Source: Deinococcus sp. (GTDB taxonomy: Bacteria > Deinococcota > Deinococci > Deinococcales > Deinococcaceae). From it: a stretch of DNA of 10,167 bases. The DNA is taken from NCBI RefSeq assembly GCF_030523985.1, contig NZ_JAUNHK010000094.1, positions 1-10,167 of the forward strand. The letters run 5' to 3'. A model generated the notes under the pieces. The model worked only from the letters and a program-made list of their open reading frames with translations, was not told the DNA's origin and did not search any database. Within the stretch, counting starts at the first letter, position 1; the number at the start of each line of letters is the position of its first letter. Below are positions 6,104-10,167 of the stretch, in pieces. Made by a program: the position numbers and the translations under genes.

Positions 6104-7233
6104 CAGAGGATTTCCTTTGCCGCGCTCAGGCGGGCTTGAAGACTTTGGCGCGAGAGGTCGGGAACGACGGTAAAAGGGCTTTCTATGGTCAGGGCAGCGG
6201 CAGCGTGGGCTTCGCGGGCCGCCTGGGCAGGCAGCGCCCCAGCGACCAGCGCCGCCAGAAACGCCCCCAGCATGGAGTCTCCTGCGCCCGTCACGTCCAC
6301 CACCTCGGCTTTGAGGGCAGGCAGTTCGGTGCTTTCTTCGGGCAAACTCAGCAGGCTGCCGCGTTCGCCCCGGCGCACCCAGACGATTTCGCTGCCCTGG
6401 GCATGCAGTTCGAGGGCCGCTGCCCGAATCTCCCCCGCTTCATCCGCCACCGTGCGCCCCACCAGCGCCGAGAGTTCCGACAGGTTGGGCGTCAGGGCAT
6501 AGGGCGCGTATCCCGCTGCCAGGGCCGGAAGCAGCCGCACTGCTTTGGGCACGCTGACGGGTTCAAACACCACACGTTGCCTACCCTCAGCCGCCAGGGC
6601 CAGCAACGCCTCCAGCGTCTCGGCACTGAGGTTGCCGTCTGCGACCAGCCAGCCTGCTCCCCGCAGGGCGGCGCGGCGGCTGCGCAGGGCAGCGGGGGTC
6701 AGGGCTTCCATCACGTCCATCGCCGCCACCGCGACCAGCAGTTCACCCTCCGCATTCAGCACGGCGGTATAGCTCCCGGTGCTGTGGCCGTCCACACGCA
6801 CCGCCGCCGACACGTCCACCCCAGCTGCCGCCGTTTCCCGCAGCAGGGTGTCGCCCATCGCGTCCTGGCCTACCGCCGTCAGCAGCCGCACGGCTACGCC
6901 CAGCCGGGCCAGGTTCTCAGCCACGTTGCGGGCCACACCGCCGGGCGACTGACTGGTGACGCCAGGATTGCTGGTGCCGGAAACCAGCGGGCCGCAGATT
7001 CGGGCCTTCAAATCCATGTTGGCCCCACCCACCACCACGACCCGCTCGGCCCTCGCTTCGGGGGCCACCACATAGCCGCGTCCCAGCAGCACTCCCTTTT
7101 TCATCAGGTTGCTGACATGGACGTTGACCGCCGCCCGCGTGGTGCCCAGTTGCTGGGCCAGTTCTTCCGGCGAGGCCAGCGGCGACGCCTGAATGCGTTC
7201 CAGCAATTCACGTTCACGCTCCGTCAGGGTCAT
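6103..7233 (-). CDS. psuK: HTH-PfkB fusion kinase, probable pseudouridine kinase PsuK
   Basis: The 376-residue protein joins a winged helix-turn-helix (residues 1-56; recognition region about 20-43, TTRAAVNVHVSNLMKKG) to a PfkB/ribokinase-family sugar kinase. The kinase part begins AERVVVVGGANMDLK (62-76), has the first PfkB signature around SPGGVARNVAENLARLG (96-112), and the ATP/catalytic motif DVTGAGD (313-319) with catalytic base Asp319. The pairing with psuG points to phosphorylation of pseudouridine at the 5' position. HTH-kinase fusions of this kind are known (for example YeiI-like proteins), so the substrate rests on context rather than motifs. ATG 7233 is chosen over 7269: the HTH begins at once, and a -35/-10 pair places the transcript start at this ATG. 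The HTH may bind the dyads overlapping its own promoter and so adjust expression to substrate. Confidence 0.88.
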   Translation of the reverse strand: MTLTERERELLERIQASPLASPEELAQQLGTTRAAVNVHVSNLMKKGVLLGRGYVVAPEARAERVVVVGGANMDLKARICGPLVSGTSNPGVTSQSPGGVARNVAENLARLGVAVRLLTAVGQDAMGDTLLRETAAAGVDVSAAVRVDGHSTGSYTAVLNAEGELLVAVAAMDVMEALTPAALRSRRAALRGAGWLVADGNLSAETLEALLALAAEGRQRVVFEPVSVPKAVRLLPALAAGYAPYALTPNLSELSALVGRTVADEAGEIRAAALELHAQGSEIVWVRRGERGSLLSLPEESTELPALKAEVVDVTGAGDSMLGAFLAALVAGALPAQAAREAHAAAALTIESPFTVVPDLSRQSLQARLSAAKEIL

Positions 7234-7260
7234 ACTTAGTATGGTAAACCTACTTATAAG
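7231..7260. promoter_or_regulatory. Nested dyads over the psuK promoter and start codon (candidate operator)
   Basis: CATACT-T-AGTATG (7231-7243) is a perfect 6+1+6 palindrome covering the start codon and half of the -10. CTTATAAG (7253-7260) is a perfect 8-bp palindrome in the spacer. An imperfect dyad (AGTA...TACT, 7238-7254) spans the interval. A repressor bound here would block RNA polymerase; the HTH domain encoded by the gene itself is the obvious candidate. Confidence 0.45.
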
Positions 7261-7269
7261 AATAAGCAA
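7241..7269 (-). promoter_or_regulatory. Leaderless promoter of the psuK-psuG operon
   Basis: On the minus strand TTGCTT (7269-7264), a 17-base spacer and TACCAT (7246-7241) precede ATG 7233 by seven bases. The predicted transcript starts at or next to the start codon, and no SD is present. The spacer contains the perfect palindrome CTTATAAG (7253-7260). Confidence 0.6.
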
Positions 7270-7296
7270 GGCCCGTCTTTGTCCCTCATCTCGGCC

Positions 7297-7305
7297 TGCT
7301 AAGGT
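7297..7305 (+). promoter_or_regulatory. Leaderless extended -10 promoter of the DsbD-like gene
   Basis: TGCTAAGGT carries a TGn extension and a TAnnnT hexamer (7300-7305) ending six bases before ATG 7312. TTTGTC (7278-7283) is a weak -35 at 16 bases. The AAGGTGG overlapping the hexamer could alternatively act as a weak SD if transcription starts further upstream. Confidence 0.45.
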
Positions 7306-7311
7306 GGCGGC

Positions 7312-7800
7312 ATGAGTATGGGATGGACTTCGGCGGTAGCCGGGCTGGCTTTGCTGGCGGTTGGACGGTTAAGCGAGACCACGCCTCCGGTTTCGCTGGC
7401 GGCCCAACAGGGGCAATCTGCGACGCTGCGCGTGCAACTGGCGACCAGGGATACGCTGGTCAGCCACGAAGCCCCCAACCGCCTGACCCTGACGACCCCT
7501 TGGAGCAAGACCCAGGTGCAGCCCAGCGGCACACGCCATTCGAATCCCGCTTTCGCCAGCTACTTTGCCCAGGTCAAGCCCATGACCTTCAAGGTGAGTG
7601 TCCCAGCCTCTGTCAAACCGGGCAACTACCCTGCGCAACTTGGGGGCGAACTATTCGTCTGCGACATGCGCGACAAAGTTTGTACGTTGCGGCCTGTCCA
7701 GGTTCCAGTCCACATTCGGGTCGGTGCCACTGCCCAGATTCGCAGCACGACGCTGACCCTGCGCGACCAGGACTTGAAGCCTCGGGGGCGCAGGCTCTAA
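7312..7800 (+). CDS. Small secreted protein resembling a stand-alone DsbD N-terminal domain
   Basis: The 162-residue product has a hydrophobic N-terminal segment (about residues 6-18, TSAVAGLALLAVG) that fits a short signal peptide or anchor. The body is predicted mostly beta. It shows features of the DsbD N-terminal (alpha) immunoglobulin-like domain: HEAPNRLTLTTPWS (52-65), VKPGNYPAQLGGELFVCD (101-118) and a Cys pair at 117 and 124 (CX6C), followed by VPVHIRVG. In DsbD that domain receives electrons from a membrane domain and passes them to periplasmic partners. Here no membrane domain or thioredoxin is attached and none is encoded nearby. The similarity is weak and read by eye, so another small secreted beta protein is possible. 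It lies divergently from psuK and upstream of a 120-residue gene that appears to have its own promoter. The overlapping frame 7323-7811 was rejected because it lacks any export signal or family-like pattern. Confidence 0.65.
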   Translation: MSMGWTSAVAGLALLAVGRLSETTPPVSLAAQQGQSATLRVQLATRDTLVSHEAPNRLTLTTPWSKTQVQPSGTRHSNPAFASYFAQVKPMTFKVSVPASVKPGNYPAQLGGELFVCDMRDKVCTLRPVQVPVHIRVGATAQIRSTTLTLRDQDLKPRGRRL

Positions 7801-7833
7801 AGCCGGGCTGACTTCACAGAGATATGCGTCCCC

Positions 7834-7839
7834 TACACT
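7834..7839 (+). promoter_or_regulatory. Leaderless -10 element of the 120-residue gene
   Basis: TACACT (TAnnnT) ends six bases before ATG 7846, and no SD is present in the 45-base gap. The -35 is poor. Confidence 0.4.
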
Positions 7840-7845
7840 CGCCAC

Positions 7846-8208
7846 ATGACGCAGGAGAAACCCGCCCCCCTGTCGACGCTGACGGTTCGTGAAGCCTGGC
7901 ATGGCGAAGTCAGTGACCCCGAGCGCCAGTTCCGGGGAACCGTGACCGCATCGGACCTGCCGCTGTTGCCCCTGGGACAGCAAGTCACCGTTTGCTATGA
8001 GGCCGAGAGCCGCCGCGTCGCTGCGCCCAGCGAGCATGGCCGTTACGTCCTGAGCGCGGCGGGGGAAGTTTACCCCCTCGCCAGTTTCACCTGCCGCTCG
8101 GCGGCGACCACCGGACGGCAAGGCACCGACGACACCGAAGCCGCTGACTGGCAAGTCGTGGTTCTCAGCGCGGCAGAGTCCTCCCCGGCTACAGATCGCG
8201 CCGACTGA
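7846..8208 (+). CDS. Unrecognised 120-residue protein
   Basis: The frame begins MTQEKPAPLSTLTVREAW and has no signal peptide or membrane segment, so the product is probably cytoplasmic. Short alternating hydrophobic/polar runs (FRGTVTASDLPLLPLGQQVTVCY and RYVLSAAGEVYPLASFTC are parts of two such regions) suggest a small beta-rich fold. There are two Cys, 50 and 83. The C-terminal 30 residues are Ala/Ser/Asp-rich and look disordered. ATG 7846 follows the preceding gene by 45 bases and has a leaderless -10 but no SD. Its last 20 bases overlap the end of the convergent permease gene. I do not recognise the family. The frame is the only sensible one on the plus strand here, but a gene this small with no known relative is less certain than its neighbours. 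Confidence 0.55.
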   Translation: MTQEKPAPLSTLTVREAWHGEVSDPERQFRGTVTASDLPLLPLGQQVTVCYEAESRRVAAPSEHGRYVLSAAGEVYPLASFTCRSAATTGRQGTDDTEAADWQVVVLSAAESSPATDRAD

Positions 8209-9064
8209 AGCGCCACATGCCGCCCACGACGGCGAGGAGCGTCAAGGCCACCGCCCAGACCACCATCCCCGTCGGAGCAGGTGCGTTGCCGAAGATGGGA
8301 TTGGGGACAGCCTCGCCCATCTGCCGCATCACGCCCGGTTGCAGGTGGTAGCTCGCCCCCAGCCACAGGGCATTGGTCGGCATCAGCACGTTGGCGACGC
8401 GGCCCAGGGTGACGACGGTGGCGTTGTCCGAGAGGGTGCCCAGCAGATTCAGGATGCCGCCGCTAAAGCCCACGCCGTACAGCACGAACACCCCGATGCC
8501 GTTGGCGAGGGTCGTAAAGAGTGTGCTGCCCAGTACCGTAAGGCCCGTCAGCAGCAAGGACACCAGCAGGAGCAGCAGAACCGCTGGCACGACCTCGGGC
8601 GGCAGGTAACCGGTGATGGCCCAGACGCCACCCAGCAGACCCGCCGAAAGCAGAGCGACATACCCCATGTTGACCAGTGAGAAGCCCAGCCAACGCCCAG
8701 CGACCAGTCCAGCCCGACTGACCGGACGGGCGACCACGCTCTGCATAACCCCACTTTCGATGTCGGCACTGATGGCCCCCACCGCCGACAGCACACTCAT
8801 CAGCGACCCCAGGAAGTACACCAGATACATGCCGAAGGTGGTCGTGTACATCACTGGCGCATTCGACAGCCCGGTTCGGCTGCGCTCTATGCCCGCCTCA
8901 ATGGCCCGCTGGTTGAGTTCATCGTCCATCTTGAATACGCCGTAGAGGTAGAACCCGAGAAAAAGGCTACTCAGTACCAGCAGCACCGCCACCAGTTTCT
9001 TTCGCACCGCCTCGCGTAGGGCCAATTCTGCCATCAGGCCCACAGAAGCCCAGAAGTTACGCAT
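8189..9064 (-). CDS. ABC-2 type transporter permease
   Basis: The 291-residue integral membrane protein is the channel half of an ATP-driven exporter. Six hydrophobic helices are visible at about residues 24-44, 75-99, 124-150, 157-178, 186-209 and 266-284. The stretch ISADIESGVMQSVVARPVSR (98-117) between helices 2 and 3 is the cytoplasmic coupling region typical of ABC-2 permeases. The N-terminus (ELALREAVRKK) is an amphipathic cytoplasmic segment and the C-terminus ends RFSRRDL. ATG 9064 is chosen over 9103: AGGGGAG (9072-9078) lies seven bases upstream, and the gene then overlaps the ATPase gene by eight bases (ATGCGTAA), a normal coupled arrangement. Overall pattern recalls NatB/NosY-like permeases. 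The substrate cannot be told from sequence. Confidence 0.9.
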   Translation of the reverse strand: MRNFWASVGLMAELALREAVRKKLVAVLLVLSSLFLGFYLYGVFKMDDELNQRAIEAGIERSRTGLSNAPVMYTTTFGMYLVYFLGSLMSVLSAVGAISADIESGVMQSVVARPVSRAGLVAGRWLGFSLVNMGYVALLSAGLLGGVWAITGYLPPEVVPAVLLLLLVSLLLTGLTVLGSTLFTTLANGIGVFVLYGVGFSGGILNLLGTLSDNATVVTLGRVANVLMPTNALWLGASYHLQPGVMRQMGEAVPNPIFGNAPAPTGMVVWAVALTLLAVVGGMWRFSRRDL

Positions 9065-10010
9065 GATGCGTCTCCCCTGCCCGCTGCTCAGGCGTCCCTT
9101 CAATCAGTTCTAGGAACATGGTTTCGAGGTCAGGACGGCGTGGCGTCAGGGCGTAGAGTTGCACCCCTGCCAAGTGCACAGCCTGGGCAATGGCCGGAAC
9201 CCGTTGCTCATCCGGCAGCCAGAGTTCGACATCTACCCGGCCCGGCGTATTTTCGTCTACCCGATGAAGCTGTCCAAGAGCTGTCAAAGCCGTCTGCAAG
9301 TCAGGAGGGAAGTGGCTGAGGCGCAAGTCGACCGGAATCACTCCCCCCATCAGTTCCCGCATGCTGCCCTGCTGCAACACTTTGCCCGCTTTGACAAAGG
9401 CCACACGGTCGCAAACCTGTTCGACTTCCGAGAGCAGGTGGGAGTTGAGAAAAACAGCCACCCCCAGGCCCCGCAGTCGTTCGATGATTTCACGCACTTC
9501 GACTCGCCCGATCGGGTCCAGCGCCGAGGTCGGCTCATCCAGAAAAACCAGTCGGGGGTGCGCCAAGATGGCCCCAGCCAGCCCGCAACGCTGGAGCATG
9601 CCCTTGCTGTAGCCGCTCAGCTGTTCTTTGCCACGCCCACCCAGGCCCACTTCCTCCAGAACCTGGGGAACACGTTGACGTAGTTCGGCGGCCTTGAGCC
9701 CAGCCAGGCGACCATGAAACTGAAGGAACTCCTCTCCCGTCATCCAGGTCTGAAATCGGAACTGCTCCGGCAAAAAGCCGAGCCGCGCCCGAATCAACGG
9801 GTCGGCAGGAGAACCGCCGAGCACTTGGGCAACTCCGCTGGTCGGCCATACCAGACCAAGCAGCATCTTGACCGTAGTGCTTTTGCCAGCTCCATTGGGT
9901 CCGAGGAAACCGAAGACCTCTCCGGCACCCACGGTCAGGTTCAGTCCATCCACCACAGGACGCTGGTAAACCTTGCGAAGTTCATGTGTTTCTATGACGT
10001 TGTCCGGCAC
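9057..10010 (-). CDS. ABC transporter ATP-binding protein (ABC-2 exporter)
   Basis: The 317-residue cytoplasmic ATPase drives the permease encoded just downstream. Walker A is GPNGAGKST (37-45), the Q-loop region is GFLPEQ (78-83), the signature is LSGYSKG (131-137), Walker B is LVFLDEP (154-160) with catalytic Glu159, and the H-loop is His191 (NSHLLSE). The signature variant SGYSKG is normal in NatA-like ABC-2 ATPases. About 110 residues after the nucleotide domain (from 210) form an accessory C-terminal domain common in this group. The start is GTG 10010: the codon immediately upstream in frame is TGA and no in-frame ATG occurs near the beginning. There is no SD, but TATGCT lies six bases before GTG, indicating a leaderless mRNA. 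Specific substrate is unknown; drug, lipid, peptide or ion export are all possible for this family. Confidence 0.93.
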   Translation of the reverse strand: MPDNVIETHELRKVYQRPVVDGLNLTVGAGEVFGFLGPNGAGKSTTVKMLLGLVWPTSGVAQVLGGSPADPLIRARLGFLPEQFRFQTWMTGEEFLQFHGRLAGLKAAELRQRVPQVLEEVGLGGRGKEQLSGYSKGMLQRCGLAGAILAHPRLVFLDEPTSALDPIGRVEVREIIERLRGLGVAVFLNSHLLSEVEQVCDRVAFVKAGKVLQQGSMRELMGGVIPVDLRLSHFPPDLQTALTALGQLHRVDENTPGRVDVELWLPDEQRVPAIAQAVHLAGVQLYALTPRRPDLETMFLELIEGTPEQRAGETHHA

Positions 10011-10016
10011 TCAGGC

Positions 10017-10022
10017 AGCATA
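10017..10022 (-). promoter_or_regulatory. Leaderless -10 element of the ABC transporter operon
   Basis: TATGCT on the minus strand ends six bases before GTG 10010. No convincing -35 is visible at 16-18 bases. The element lies downstream of the tRNA-Gly terminator, so the operon should be transcribed independently of the tRNA. Confidence 0.45.
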
Positions 10023-10071
10023 GGGCAAAGCCATGCTGTTGGATTCCGCCAAAAGTTGCAGACCAGGGCAC

Positions 10072-10113
10072 AAAAAACCTCCCCCTCCGCCGGGTAAGGG
10101 CAAGAGGGGGAAG
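10072..10113 (-). terminator. Intrinsic terminator of tRNA-Gly
   Basis: On the minus strand CTTCCCCCTC (10113-10104) pairs with GAGGGGGAGG (10087-10078), ten bp with one G-T pair, across a 16-base loop, then TTTTTT (10077-10072). It starts four bases after the encoded CCA end of the tRNA. Confidence 0.85.
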
Positions 10114-10116
10114 GGT

Positions 10117-10167
<51 letters not shown>

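Noticed and set aside
5120..7239. Long plus-strand open frames antisense to psuG and psuK
   Set aside because: Both are shadows of recognised enzymes and have no signals of their own.
9057..9103. Permease start at ATG 9103
   Set aside because: It would overlap the ATPase gene by 47 bases and add a polar tail without SD, while ATG 9064 has AGGGGAG seven bases upstream.

Overview
The window looks like a chromosomal segment from a Deinococcus-type bacterium (Deinococcota). This is inferred from high GC content, clean open frames with many GC-rich antisense shadow frames, a Der GTPase close to the Thermus/Deinococcus form, and above all promoters. Five genes lack a Shine-Dalgarno (SD) sequence and instead carry a TAnnnT -10 hexamer 6-7 bases before the start codon, the leaderless-mRNA arrangement known to be abundant in Deinococcus. 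Five others have AAGGAG-like SD sites. The species cannot be fixed from sequence alone.

Layout, left to right. (1) 1-502, minus strand: 5' part of a gene for an unrecognised two-helix membrane protein; a divergent control region (503-738) separates it from der. (2) 739-2067, plus: der, the double-GTPase ribosome assembly factor, with a leader and strong SD. A perfect 19-bp stem (2076-2125) separates it from the convergent neighbour. (3) 2131-2742, minus: small secreted or membrane-anchored protein of unknown function. (4) 2865-4979, minus: a 704-residue lipoprotein with a metzincin-like zinc protease signature (HESGHHLSQSH plus SVMSY Met-turn), bounded downstream by a GC-stem/T5 terminator. 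(5) 5171-7233, minus: a two-gene operon for pseudouridine breakdown. An HTH-PfkB kinase fusion (PsuK-like) overlaps psuG by one base, and its promoter carries nested dyads that could be its own operator. (6) 7312-7800 and 7846-8208, plus: a small secreted protein resembling a stand-alone DsbD N-terminal (alpha) domain, then a 120-residue protein of unknown function. (7) 8189-10010, minus: an ABC-2 type exporter, ATPase then permease, overlapping by 8 bases; the permease end overlaps the convergent 120-residue gene by 20 bases. (8) 10118-10167, minus: 3' part of tRNA-Gly(GCC) with encoded CCA and a strong terminator at 10072-10113.

The genes are mostly housekeeping (der, tRNA-Gly), nucleoside salvage (psuK-psuG) and envelope functions (lipoprotein protease, secreted proteins, ABC exporter). 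No phage genes, insertion sequences, CRISPR arrays or defence modules were seen. The least explained items are the metzincin-like lipoprotein with its small secreted neighbour, the self-control layout of psuK, and the promoter-hairpin-T-run unit at 530-594. Apart from the divergent region 503-738 and the spacers listed here, no gap exceeds about 240 bases.
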